From positions 1 through 37,600 of the forward strand of contig JAJUFT010000020.1 of the NCBI GenBank assembly GCA_029263615.1: DNA of 37,600 nt. The letters are read 5' to 3'. The notes below the pieces were generated by a model. That model had not been told where the DNA came from. It did no database searches and saw only the letters and a program-made list of their open reading frames with translations. A program made the translations under genes and the position numbers. Positions within the stretch are counted from its first letter, which is position 1; every line of letters begins with the position of its first letter. Below, piece by piece: positions 24,218 to 34,727 of this stretch. Source of the stretch: Alcaligenaceae bacterium. GTDB lineage: Bacteria > Pseudomonadota > Gammaproteobacteria > Burkholderiales > Burkholderiaceae_B.

Positions 24218-25495
24218 TTACAGACGCAGATCGGCTTCCTCGGCCGTCAGCACATACTTCAGGTCGTACAGCACGTGTTCGGGTTTGCCCAGGGCGCGGA
24301 TGCGTGCGGCACCCATGTCGCAGAACTGCTTGTGGGCCACCGCCAGCACGATGCCGTCATAGGCGCCCTCGGCGGGCGCTTCCACCGGCCGGATGCCATA
24401 TTCCGCCACCGCTTCCTCCGGGTCCACCCACGGATCGTAAACATCCACATCAATGTTGTACTCGGCGAGTTCGCGCACGATGTCCACCACGCGCGTATTG
24501 CGCAGGTCGGGGCAGTTTTCCTTGAATGTCAGGCCCATGACCAGCACACGCGAGCCCTGAACCTGGATCCGCCGCTTGGTCATTGCTTTGATGAGTTGCG
24601 AGACCACGTAGCTGCCCATGGAGTCGTTCAGCCGGCGGCCGGCCAGAATGATCTCGGGATGGTAGCCAATGCTCTGGGCCTTGTGCGTCAGGTAATACGG
24701 ATCCACGCCAATGCAGTGGCCTCCGACCAGTCCGGGCCGGAACGGCAGGAAATTCCACTTGGTGCCCGCCGCTTCCAGCACGGCCTGGGTGTCGATGCCG
24801 AGCTTGTTGAAGATCAGCGCCAGCTCATTGATGAGGGCGATGTTGACGTCTCGCTGCGTATTCTCGATGACCTTGGCCGCTTCCGCCACCCGGATGGACG
24901 GCGCCTTGTGCGTGCCGGCCACAATGATCTCGGCATACAGGCGGTCGACCAGATCCGCCACTTCGGGCGTGGAGCCGGACGTGACCTTGCGGATGGTGGT
25001 CACCCGATGCTGTTTGTCGCCCGGGTTGATGCGCTCGGGGCTGTAACCCGCGTAGAAGTCTTCATTGAACCGCAGGCCGGACACGCTCTCCAGAACGGGT
25101 ACGCAGACTTCCTCGGTGGCACCCGGGTAGACCGTGGATTCGTAGATGACGATGTCACCGCGCTTGAGCACGCGACCGATCGTTTCGCTGGCACGAATCA
25201 GCGGGGTGAGATCGGGCTGTTTGTATTGGTCGATGGGGGTCGGCACCGTCACGATGAACACGTTGGCCTCCGCCAGTGCCTCGGCGTCGTGGGAGTAGCG
25301 CAGATGCTCGGCAGCGGCGAGGTCCTCGCCTTCCACTTCCAGCGTGTGGTCATGGCCGGACTTGAGCTCGTCAATGCGGCGCTTGTTGATGTCGAAGCCC
25401 AGCACGGGCCGCTTCTTGCCGAACTCCACCGCCAATGGGAGGCCTACGTAGCCGAGACCGACCACCGCAAGTTTCACGTCTTCGATTCGCAACAT
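24218..25495 (-). CDS. tviB: UDP-N-acetylhexosamine 6-dehydrogenase (WbpO/TviB type)
   Basis: The 425-residue NAD-dependent enzyme oxidises the 6-hydroxyl of UDP-GlcNAc or UDP-GalNAc in two steps to the uronic acid. The Rossmann motif is [17 protein letters not shown] (residues 10-26). IVTVPTPID and [13 protein letters not shown] follow, and the catalytic cysteine is C261 in [12 protein letters not shown]. The C-terminal UDP-binding domain has [17 protein letters not shown]. Length and motif order match TviB/WbpO rather than UDP-glucose dehydrogenase. A strong AGGGAG precedes the ATG. It is the second gene of the operon, 66 bases after the initiating transferase, and with the epimerase makes UDP-GalNAcA or UDP-GlcNAcA. 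The gene symbol is by analogy. Confidence 0.92.
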   Translation of the reverse strand: MLRIEDVKLAVVGLGYVGLPLAVEFGKKRPVLGFDINKRRIDELKSGHDHTLEVEGEDLAAAEHLRYSHDAEALAEANVFIVTVPTPIDQYKQPDLTPLIRASETIGRVLKRGDIVIYESTVYPGATEEVCVPVLESVSGLRFNEDFYAGYSPERINPGDKQHRVTTIRKVTSGSTPEVADLVDRLYAEIIVAGTHKAPSIRVAEAAKVIENTQRDVNIALINELALIFNKLGIDTQAVLEAAGTKWNFLPFRPGLVGGHCIGVDPYYLTHKAQSIGYHPEIILAGRRLNDSMGSYVVSQLIKAMTKRRIQVQGSRVLVMGLTFKENCPDLRNTRVVDIVRELAEYNIDVDVYDPWVDPEEAVAEYGIRPVEAPAEGAYDGIVLAVAHKQFCDMGAARIRALGKPEHVLYDLKYVLTAEEADLRL

Positions 25496-25561
25496 TTTTC
25501 TCCCTATGCGTCATCTAAAAGAGCCGCCTCACTGGAGCGCGGCAGCGCAGCCGAAGCTGCA

Positions 25562-26716
25562 TCAATGTTTGCCGGAGTGGCGGCGGTGATAGTCGCGACC
25601 CAGCGACGGTAAAAGCAGCCAGGATGGCCGACGCCAGGACACCAGGCGCGAATAGAGCCAGATGTAGACCCAGCAGAACACGGCTATGCTGCCACAAAGA
25701 ATCCAGGTGTTGTCCCACCAAATGGTTGCCGGCACAAGGCCGATCAGGGCCAGTACCCACAGATAGGGCGAGGTCATGGCGTTGCACAGGGCGGGCACCG
25801 CATGGCGCCGGTCGCGACTGAAGGTGACGCGCACCAGCCGCCTGAACACCAGCTGGTGCAGGTGCAGGGCATCGGGCTGATCGACCGGCACGCCGCGCTT
25901 GAAGCGCCGGCGCCAGATGGAGAACATGGTCTCGAAGACGGGGTAGAACAGGACGGCCAGCGCGTAGAACGGCGATACGCTCGGGTTGCGCACCACCAGC
26001 TGAACGGCCAGTTCGGCCAGCATGAAGCCCAGGAAGTAGGCCCCGCCGTCGCCCAGGAAGACCCGCCCGAAGGGGAAATTCCAGACCAGAAATCCCAGCG
26101 TGGCCGACGCCAGCGCCGCAGCAATGAGAAAAATGGGAATATCCTGGACCTGCAGCGCCACCAGCGACAGCGACAGCGCCATCAGGGTGGCGATCATGCC
26201 CGCCAGCCCGTTCATGCCATCGACAATATTCAACGCATGCGTGCATCCGCCCACCGCCACCATGGTGAACACCAGGGACACCGGCCAGTAGGACAGTACC
26301 CAGTCCGCCCATTCGATGCCCACCCGTGACACACCGCCCAGGAGCCACCAGGCGATGGCAGCGGAAATGAAAGCCGCCAGCAACCGCTTGCCCGACCCGA
26401 CGTCCTTGGTGATGTCTTCCAGCAGCCCGGCGACGAACACCGGCATGGCCGCAATGAACAGCACGGGCCACAGCCAGGTGAGTGTCATGTTGCTGGGACC
26501 CAGCACCAGCAGCCCGGCAAGACTTCCGGCCACCACCGCCAGCCCTCCGACACGCGGGGCAGCCCGTGCATGCATGGCCTGAGGCTTCTTGAGGTCGGTA
26601 TCCCCCGTGAAGACACCATGCCAACGCTCCGAGGCCACAATGAGGCCCCCGACCATGAAGGCCACGACACAGATGGTGAGCCAAGTTAGCGAACCCCAGA
26701 ATTGAGGCGAAGTCAC
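25562..26716 (-). CDS. WecA/WbpL-like undecaprenyl-phosphate glycosyl-1-phosphate transferase
   Basis: The 384-residue polytopic protein belongs to the MraY/WecA superfamily, which transfers a HexNAc-1-phosphate to undecaprenyl phosphate. Conserved loops are visible: ARAAPRVGGLAV, NIVDGMNGLAGM, FPFGRVFLGDGGAYFLGF and the HLHQL motif near the C-terminal cytosolic loop. The usual acidic pair of the GFxDD loop reads GLLEDITKDV here. About 10 hydrophobic segments are present. I chose the GTG at 26716, which has GGGGA four bases upstream and places the first membrane helix (LTWLTICVVAFMVGGLIVA) next to the start. It is the first gene of the glycan operon and should start the lipid-linked oligosaccharide. 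Confidence 0.88.
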   Translation of the reverse strand: MTSPQFWGSLTWLTICVVAFMVGGLIVASERWHGVFTGDTDLKKPQAMHARAAPRVGGLAVVAGSLAGLLVLGPSNMTLTWLWPVLFIAAMPVFVAGLLEDITKDVGSGKRLLAAFISAAIAWWLLGGVSRVGIEWADWVLSYWPVSLVFTMVAVGGCTHALNIVDGMNGLAGMIATLMALSLSLVALQVQDIPIFLIAAALASATLGFLVWNFPFGRVFLGDGGAYFLGFMLAELAVQLVVRNPSVSPFYALAVLFYPVFETMFSIWRRRFKRGVPVDQPDALHLHQLVFRRLVRVTFSRDRRHAVPALCNAMTSPYLWVLALIGLVPATIWWDNTWILCGSIAVFCWVYIWLYSRLVSWRRPSWLLLPSLGRDYHRRHSGKH

Positions 26717-27004
26717 AGAATCCCCGTTCAGTTCAGAGAAAAGATGAGCATGGAAAACGCTGAACGAGTCCCCTTGCCCGCAAGACGCATGCCCGGTGCA
26801 TGGTGACTGGTTCAGCGCGGTCCTATTATCGGATGTTTTTGTAACCGATACGCGGTGCGCCACGAAACAAATGCAACAAAAATATAGCGCGAATGCGGCC
26901 CTTTCATGATCGGCTTTTTGGGGGACGCCTGCATCAGCGCCAATGGAATGAGGAGCACGTGGACCACCGGACCGCCATCACAGTCTACCCGCACGTTTGC
27001 GGGC
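26717..27004 (-). other. Untranslated upstream region of the glycan operon
   Basis: About 290 bases separate the initiating transferase from the small-RNA terminator. No coding region on either strand is convincing. I see a -10-like GATAAT (26825-26830 on the minus strand) with no matching -35, and a TATATT near 26881 with none either. A perfect hairpin, CCCGCA-CGTT-TGCGGG (26988-27003), lies beside the terminator T run. The promoter of the operon must be here or upstream but I could not fix it. Confidence 0.4.
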
Positions 27005-27035
27005 AAAAAAAAACCCGAGATCAAAAGATCTCGGG
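27005..27035 (-). terminator. Intrinsic terminator of the candidate small RNA
   Basis: CCCGAGATC-TTTT-GATCTCGGG is a perfect 9-bp stem (27035-27014), followed on the minus strand by nine consecutive T residues (27013-27005). It is a textbook Rho-independent terminator and would also stop read-through from coq7. Confidence 0.92.
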
Positions 27036-27148
27036 CAAAATCCACCAAAGGAGGAGGGTGGAGGAGACAACCTTGGCATGTCGGGCTACGAGAGCATTTC
27101 TGCTCGAGACCGCGTGATCAGAAAACCAATCACGTTTCGACATCCGAT
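27005..27148 (-). ncRNA. Candidate small RNA with an anti-Shine-Dalgarno loop
   Basis: The minus strand shows a self-contained RNA unit of about 142 bases. The promoter is TTGCAA (27183-27178), a 17-base spacer and TAAACT (27160-27155). Three hairpins follow. CGTGAT-N10-ATCACG is at 27134-27113. GAGCA-GAAA-TGCTC is at 27105-27092 and has a GAAA tetraloop. TCCACC-CTCCTCCTTT-GGTGGA is at 27062-27041. The unit ends in a 9-bp terminator stem and nine T residues. No convincing start codon with a ribosome site lies inside. The third loop could pair with the GGAGG of mRNA ribosome-binding sites. The family is unknown to me; the loop recalls C-rich-loop RNAs such as the CcsR/cuckoo group of alphaproteobacteria, by resemblance only. 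Confidence 0.7.
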
Positions 27149-27154
27149 AACTGA

Positions 27155-27183
27155 AGTTTATCGCAGCCATTTGTGCATTGCAA
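27155..27183 (-). promoter_or_regulatory. Sigma70-like promoter of the candidate small RNA
   Basis: TTGCAA and TAAACT on the minus strand are separated by exactly 17 bases. Transcription would begin near 27148, and no gene start lies between this and the terminator at 27035. Confidence 0.6.
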
Positions 27184-27261
27184 GAACTTTTTTGCTGCAC
27201 TGCCACATAATTTTGTTACTGAGCGTAACCTTAGCGGCGTTCCGGCATAAAGAGCAAGTGC

Positions 27262-27331
27262 TGCAACTAGCGATAACCCTTAGTTAGGTGAATATTAACA
27301 CCCTCCTAGGGAAAACGCTAGTGCTTTTTTT
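27262..27331 (+). other. Structured element with T tract opposite the coq7 3' end
   Basis: On the plus strand, ACTAGCG (27266-27272) pairs with CGCTAGT (27316-27322), and GC pairs extend the stem past a bulged A. Inside, GGTG-N8-CACC (27287-27302) and CCCT/AGGG form nested stems. Seven T residues (27325-27331) follow the outer stem, so it looks like a terminator for a plus-strand transcript. No plus-strand gene or clear promoter lies upstream. On the minus strand it covers the coq7 stop codon region. Confidence 0.4.
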
Positions 27332-28017
27332 CAAATCCGATAGGCGGTGGTCGTCATGACCTTCGACATCAGCCGCATGGCGAGCTTGACCGGGCCGGGA
27401 AGTGGTGCGGCGCCGTGGCGTTCGGCCGTGGTGCGATGCTGGATCTCGTCGTCGCGCATCTGCTCGACGATGCGCCGGGAACGTGCGTCCTGAGGCGGCA
27501 GCTGCTCCAGGTGGTCGTCCAGATGCTGTTCGACCTGGCGCTCGGTTTCGGCCATGAACCCCAGGTTGTACGGGATGCCAGCCCGGCTGGCGACGGCGCC
27601 GAGTGAAAACGACCCGAGATACCACAAGGGGTTCAGCAAACTGGGGCGGCTGTTGAGTTCCTGCAGTCGCTCGTTGCACCAGACCAGGTGATCGACCTCT
27701 TCGTCGGCCGCCTTGTACAACACCTGACGAATTGCTGCATCGCGACAAAAAAGGGCCTGGCCTCGGTACAGGGCTTGGGCACAGATCTCACCCACGTGGT
27801 TCACGCGCATCAGGCCCGCCGAGTGCCGCTGCTCGGCCGGCGAGAGGTTTTCTTCGGCCGCGTTCAAGGGTTTGGGACCGGCGGGATTCGGGCGACCGGC
27901 CTGAGCAGAGCCATCGAGCACCTGCAGCGCCTTGCCGACTTCCGCCAGGATATCCTCGAGCGGGTTGCTGCGGCGGACGAAGCCGGAGTGACGGTAATTG
28001 CTGCTGTGTTCGATCAT
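27331..28017 (-). CDS. coq7: Coq7-type demethoxyubiquinone hydroxylase
   Basis: The 228-residue diiron enzyme hydroxylates 2-polyprenyl-3-methyl-6-methoxy-1,4-benzoquinone at the late step of ubiquinone synthesis at the inner membrane. The diiron ligands are visible: E77 in [10 protein letters not shown]107 and H110 in ADEEVDH, E159 in [10 protein letters not shown], and E191 and H194 in DDEIQH. This four-helix pattern is typical of the family. The start at 28017 is preceded by AAGGTGG; an earlier ATG (MSENQ) is possible but has only an AGG adjacent to it, and the open frame still further upstream overlaps the divergent OsmC gene. Betaproteobacteria commonly use Coq7 instead of UbiF. It is divergent from the OsmC-like gene over 123 bases. 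Confidence 0.93.
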   Translation of the reverse strand: MIEHSSNYRHSGFVRRSNPLEDILAEVGKALQVLDGSAQAGRPNPAGPKPLNAAEENLSPAEQRHSAGLMRVNHVGEICAQALYRGQALFCRDAAIRQVLYKAADEEVDHLVWCNERLQELNSRPSLLNPLWYLGSFSLGAVASRAGIPYNLGFMAETERQVEQHLDDHLEQLPPQDARSRRIVEQMRDDEIQHRTTAERHGAAPLPGPVKLAMRLMSKVMTTTAYRI

Positions 28018-28140
28018 TTTTCCACCTTGAAGTTGATTCTCGGACATCCTATTTTCCCATACCCGCGCGGACGCGCCCCCGAAGCAGGTTGACGTATTAT
28101 CATTACCCTTTCCCTTCTTCATCCTGACAGGAATCAAGTT

Positions 28141-28563
28141 ATGCAATGCACCATCGACTGGGGTGGCCCGGAAGGCATGCTCTTCGTGGCACGCACCGGC
28201 AGCGGTCATGTGACGGCCATGGACGGCGCCCCCGAAGGCGGTGGCAACAACCTTGCCCCGCGCCCGATGGAGATGATGCTGGCCGGGGCCGGCGGCTGCG
28301 CGGCTTACGATGTGGTGCTGATCCTGCGCCGCGGGCGTCACGAGATCACCGGTTGCCAGGTCCAGCTCGAAGCCGACCGCGCAGAAACCGACCCGAAAGT
28401 GTTCACCCGCATCCATTTCACCTTCACCGTGAAGGGCAGGAATCTGCCGCCTGCCGCGGTGGAACGTGCCGTGAAGCTCTCGCACGAGAAGTACTGCTCC
28501 GCATCGGCCATGTTGGGCCGTACTGCCGAGATCACGCACTCCATCCACATTGTTGAAGCCTGA
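28141..28563 (+). CDS. OsmC-family protein
   Basis: The 140-residue protein belongs to the OsmC/Ohr superfamily. Two conserved cysteines are visible, in [14 protein letters not shown] (about residue 60) and [11 protein letters not shown] (about residue 120); together they could form the peroxidatic pair that reduces organic hydroperoxides. [14 protein letters not shown] is the typical N-terminal block of the YhfA-type OsmC branch. It starts at an ATG 10 bases after AGGA. Its stop codon touches an in-frame thyA start candidate at 28563, so it is probably cotranscribed with thyA and folA. Specificity (organic hydroperoxide or sulfur transfer) cannot be decided. Confidence 0.9.
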   Translation: MQCTIDWGGPEGMLFVARTGSGHVTAMDGAPEGGGNNLAPRPMEMMLAGAGGCAAYDVVLILRRGRHEITGCQVQLEADRAETDPKVFTRIHFTFTVKGRNLPPAAVERAVKLSHEKYCSASAMLGRTAEITHSIHIVEA

Positions 28564-28583
28564 TGGTCATCGCCGGATCCAGC

Positions 28584-29378
28584 ATGCAACAGTATGAAGA
28601 CCTGATGCGCCATGTGTACGAACATGGCGACCACAAAAGCGACCGGACGGGCACCGGAACCCGCTCGGTATTCGGCTACCAGATGCGCTTTGACCTGAGC
28701 CAGGGCTTTCCGCTGGTCACCACCAAGAAGTTGCACCTGCGCTCCATCATCATCGAACTGCTGTGGTTCCTGCGTGGCGATTCCAATGTGAAGTGGCTGC
28801 AGGAACGCGGGGTCAGCATCTGGGACGAATGGGCCGATGAGAATGGCGACCTGGGCCCGGTGTATGGGGTACAGTGGCGCTCCTGGCCCACTCCCGATGG
28901 TCGCCACATCGACCAGATCGCTCAGGTGCTGGAACAAATTCGCCAGAACCCGGATTCCCGCCGCCTGCTTGTCTCGGCCTGGAATGTGGGCGAGCTGCAG
29001 AACATGGCGCTGCCTCCCTGCCATGCGCTGTTCCAGTTCTACGTGGCCAACGGCAAGCTGTCCTGCCAGCTATATCAACGCAGCGCGGACATCTTTCTCG
29101 GGGTGCCCTTCAACATCGCCAGCTACGCCCTGCTCACCCATATGGTGGCCCAGCAATGCGACCTCGATGTGGGCGATTTCATCTGGACCGGCGGCGACTG
29201 CCACCTTTACAACAACCACCTCGAGCAGGTGGAACTGCAATTGTCACGGCAGCCCTATCCCTACCCGCGTCTGAACATCAAACGACGGCCCGCCAGCCTG
29301 TTCGAATACGAGTTCGAGGATTTCGAAATTCTCGATTATCAGCATCACCCCCACATCAAGGCCCCGGTCGCAGTCTGA
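28584..29378 (+). CDS. thyA: Thymidylate synthase
   Basis: The 264-residue enzyme methylates dUMP to dTMP using 5,10-methylenetetrahydrofolate, which becomes dihydrofolate. The start at [11 protein letters not shown] gives the same length as the E. coli enzyme and places the catalytic cysteine at C146 ([12 protein letters not shown]), the standard number. [12 protein letters not shown] supplies the phosphate-binding arginine, and [20 protein letters not shown] and [11 protein letters not shown] follow in order. An ATG at 28563 that overlaps the OsmC stop would add 7 residues and is the alternative. folA follows 38 bases downstream and regenerates tetrahydrofolate. Confidence 0.97.
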   Translation: MQQYEDLMRHVYEHGDHKSDRTGTGTRSVFGYQMRFDLSQGFPLVTTKKLHLRSIIIELLWFLRGDSNVKWLQERGVSIWDEWADENGDLGPVYGVQWRSWPTPDGRHIDQIAQVLEQIRQNPDSRRLLVSAWNVGELQNMALPPCHALFQFYVANGKLSCQLYQRSADIFLGVPFNIASYALLTHMVAQQCDLDVGDFIWTGGDCHLYNNHLEQVELQLSRQPYPYPRLNIKRRPASLFEYEFEDFEILDYQHHPHIKAPVAV

Positions 29379-29416
29379 CCGCGAGCCTCCCCAACGCGTA
29401 AGGAACCCCTTCCCCC

Positions 29417-29923
29417 ATGGCAGGTCCCTTGAAACAGATCGTCGTCGCGTATGCGCGCAACCGTGTCATCGGACGCGACAACGACCTCCCCTGGCGCCTC
29501 CCGGGCGATCTCGCCCATTTCAAGCGCACCACGCTGGGCTGCCCGATCATCATGGGCCGTAAAACCTGGGAATCGCTGGGCCGCCCCCTGCCTGGCCGCC
29601 TGAACGTGGTGGTCAGTCGCAACGCCCATTACCAGGCCCCGGGCGCCACCGTCTGCGGTTCACTGAACGAAGCATTGGCCACCTGCGGCGATGCGCCTCG
29701 CGTCTGCATCATTGGCGGCGAACAGCTGTTTCGCGAGGCGCTGAACTCGGTGGATGAAATCATCGCCACCGAAATCCGGGCCGACATCGAAGGCGACACC
29801 TTTTTCCCCAAGCTGGCTCCAGCGGAATGGGAAGAAGTGGAACGGCAGCCCCAGCCCGAGGAGAACGGCCTGCAGTACGACTTCGTGACCCTGCGCCGCA
29901 AGGCGGAAACCGCCCGGCCCTGA
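29417..29923 (+). CDS. folA: Dihydrofolate reductase
   Basis: The 168-residue enzyme reduces dihydrofolate to tetrahydrofolate with NADPH. The opening IVVAYARNRVIGRDNDLPWRLPGDLAHFK contains the catalytic aspartate (in PGDL) and the Trp of the substrate pocket. IIMGRKTWESLGRPLPGR is the NADPH-binding loop, and IIGGEQLFREAL is the GG-containing cofactor motif. AGGA precedes the ATG. It forms a plus-strand unit with OsmC and thyA, and the pairing with thyA closes the folate cycle. Its end converges on gcvP with a 23-base gap, and a small CGCCCG/CGGGCG stem spans the stop codon. Confidence 0.96.
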   Translation: MAGPLKQIVVAYARNRVIGRDNDLPWRLPGDLAHFKRTTLGCPIIMGRKTWESLGRPLPGRLNVVVSRNAHYQAPGATVCGSLNEALATCGDAPRVCIIGGEQLFREALNSVDEIIATEIRADIEGDTFFPKLAPAEWEEVERQPQPEENGLQYDFVTLRRKAETARP

Positions 29924-29946
29924 CGGGCGCGGGCTCGCAAGGCGCA

Positions 29947-32829
<2,883 letters not shown>

Positions 32830-32832
32830 GGC

Positions 32833-33204
32833 TTAGAGCGAGGCCTCGTAGCCGGCGGCGTCGAGGAGGTTGTCCAGATCGGCGGGGTTGGCAGGCTTGA
32901 TCTTGAAGATCCAGGTGTCATAGGCGGCCTGGTTGATCAGATCGGGTTGATCGTTGAGCGCTTCATTGAACTCGACGACCTCGCCCGCCACCGGTGCGTA
33001 GATGTCGGACGCCGCCTTCACGGATTCCACCACACCGGCCACTTCGCCGGCTTCCAGCGTGGCGCCCACGTTGACGTCACCCACATAGACGAGATCGCCC
33101 AGCTGTTCCTGCGCGTTGTCGGTGATGCCCACCACGACCACGTCGTCATCCAGACGCGCCCATTCGTGGGAAGCCGCATATTTACGATCGGTAGGAAGAC
33201 TCAT
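32833..33204 (-). CDS. gcvH: Glycine cleavage system H protein
   Basis: The 123-residue lipoyl carrier shuttles the aminomethyl group between GcvP, GcvT and the dihydrolipoyl dehydrogenase. The lipoylated lysine is K63 in VVESVKAASD, within the lipoyl-domain hairpin. KYAASHEWARLD and ITDNAQEQLGDLVYVG are typical. I used the ATG at 33204, which has AAGGGG nearby and gives the family length; the frame open upstream would add 27 unrelated residues. About 93 bases separate it from gcvT, and I see no strong hairpin in that gap. No gene for the L protein is present in the window. Confidence 0.97.
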   Translation of the reverse strand: MSLPTDRKYAASHEWARLDDDVVVVGITDNAQEQLGDLVYVGDVNVGATLEAGEVAGVVESVKAASDIYAPVAGEVVEFNEALNDQPDLINQAAYDTWIFKIKPANPADLDNLLDAAGYEASL

Positions 33205-33297
33205 GTCACACCCCTTGAGAGAATTTTCAAAAATGTCTGTTGCGTTGCACGGATTGCCGGCCATCCAGCCGGCCGGCCAACCCAAATCGGTTGAAGA

Positions 33298-34398
33298 TCA
33301 AATCTGGACCAGAACCTTGCCCTGGCGCACGAACGGCATGGGGACGACGTCGGCCGCCGCCCACTTGCCGCGGATCTCGACTTCGGCCGATTCTCCGGCC
33401 TGAACGCCCACGGGCACACGTGCCATAGCGATCGACACCCCCACGGTGGGCGACATGGTGCCGCTGGTGACCACGCCTTCGCCCTTCGTCGTGCGGACCT
33501 TCATCCCCGTACGCATGACGCCGCGCTCACGCAGGCGCAGGCCGACCATGGCTTCCGTAGGCGTGACGCCTTCCAGCGCCTCACGTCCGATGAAGGTACG
33601 GCCCGGATCCTTAAACGACACCGTCCAGGCCAGCCCGGCCACGAGCGGGCTGACATCCTGGTTCATCTCGTTGCCGTAGAGGTTCATGCCGGCTTCCAGG
33701 CGCAGGGTGTCGCGTGCCCCCAGACCGCAGGGCCGGACACCGGCGGCAAGCAGGTCGCTCCAGAGGCCTTCGATGTCGGCAGACGGGACCACGATCTCGA
33801 AACCGTCTTCACCCGTGTAGCCGGTTCGCGCCACCATGACGTCGCCGCCCAGCACGGCTGCGGTGAAGGGCGACAGGGACTCCGTTTCGGCGCGCCACTG
33901 GGGACGCACTTCCCAGACTTTTTCACGGGCTTGCGGGCCCTGAACGGCCAGCATGGCGAGATCGCGGCGGGCCTTGACCGTGACATCCACGCCTTCGCGG
34001 CTGGCGACGGCGTGAATCCATTCCAGGTCAGTGTCTGCGGTACCTGCGTTGACCACCAATCGCCAGGATTCGGAGCTGAAGAAATACACGATGAGATCAT
34101 CGATGACCCCGCCGCGCTCGTTGAGCATGCAGGAATACAGTGCCTTGCCGGGAACGCTCAGGCGATCGACATCATTGGCCAGCAGACGGCGCAGGAAGGT
34201 CCTGGACTGCTCACCTTGAATATCGACGTTCAGCATGTGCGAGACGTCGAACATGCCGGCCGCCTGCCGCACCGCGTGGTGCTCCTCGATCTGCGAGCCA
34301 TAGGCGACAGGCATGTTCCAGCCCCCGAAATCGACCAGACGTGCGCCGGCGGCCAGGTGGGCGTTGTACAGAGGGGTGTGCTTGAGGTCTGCGGACAT
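33298..34398 (-). CDS. gcvT: Aminomethyltransferase, glycine cleavage T protein
   Basis: The 366-residue enzyme transfers the methylene group from lipoyl-GcvH to tetrahydrofolate and releases ammonia. The N-terminal block [36 protein letters not shown] is the T-protein signature. FDVSHM includes the conserved catalytic aspartate, and [12 protein letters not shown] and [20 protein letters not shown] contribute to folate binding. I took the ATG at 34398 (MSADLKHTP), about 17 bases from CGGAG; the frame open upstream runs through the riboswitch and is untranslated leader. First structural gene of the gcv operon. Confidence 0.96.
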   Translation of the reverse strand: MSADLKHTPLYNAHLAAGARLVDFGGWNMPVAYGSQIEEHHAVRQAAGMFDVSHMLNVDIQGEQSRTFLRRLLANDVDRLSVPGKALYSCMLNERGGVIDDLIVYFFSSESWRLVVNAGTADTDLEWIHAVASREGVDVTVKARRDLAMLAVQGPQAREKVWEVRPQWRAETESLSPFTAAVLGGDVMVARTGYTGEDGFEIVVPSADIEGLWSDLLAAGVRPCGLGARDTLRLEAGMNLYGNEMNQDVSPLVAGLAWTVSFKDPGRTFIGREALEGVTPTEAMVGLRLRERGVMRTGMKVRTTKGEGVVTSGTMSPTVGVSIAMARVPVGVQAGESAEVEIRGKWAAADVVPMPFVRQGKVLVQI

Positions 34399-34464
34399 GG
34401 ACGAATACTCCGGATAACAGGCTTTGTAGAAACGGAACGGCCCAGCCGTAAACCGGCCAAACCG

Positions 34465-34675
34465 CCCTTCTGTCCTTTTGCCTGAGAGTTGACCCGCGAG
34501 ATGCGGATGTTCACCTTCGGCGCCCGCTGACGCGGCGCACAGCCGCAAGCGAGTCTCTCCAGAGTGCCGCCTTGCCCGCGAACTGGCGGGGCAATGCAGA
34601 AGTGGTACGGGGTACCTGAGCGATTATGGGCGTTTGCGCCTTCGGTGGCCGCGTGTTGCGGCACTCTCCCACTCT
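34465..34675 (-). promoter_or_regulatory. Tandem glycine riboswitch
   Basis: The minus strand carries two glycine aptamers ahead of gcvT. The first opens with GGGAGAGTGCCGC (about 34665) and contains CACCGAAGGCGCAAACGCC and CTCAGGTACCCCGTACC. A short linker is followed by the second, with CTGGAGAGACTCGC, GCCGAAGGTGAACATC and the closing CTCAGGCAAAAGGACAGAAG. These are the conserved core elements of the class, which switches gcv expression on when glycine is abundant. The expression platform should lie between 34464 and 34398. Confidence 0.92.
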
Positions 34676-34727
34676 CTGCAATGACAGCAAGGCAGAAGAA
34701 TAACCGATCGCCGAGGCAGCGTACAGT

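Noticed and set aside
25515-26684. A 389-residue frame on the same strand as the initiating transferase
   Set aside because: Glycine- and cysteine-rich out-of-frame translation of the membrane protein gene.
26812-27154. Short open frames on both strands in the intergenic region before the glycan operon
   Set aside because: No ribosome-binding sites, biased composition, and overlap with the promoter, stems and terminator of the RNA candidate.
28018-28140. Promoters in the coq7-osmC divergent gap, such as TTGACG next to TATTAT
   Set aside because: The boxes abut rather than being 16-18 bases apart, and the minus-strand GATAAT has no -35 partner.
29911-29929. Hairpin over the folA stop as an intrinsic terminator
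   Set aside because: The stem is only 6 bp and no T run follows on either strand.
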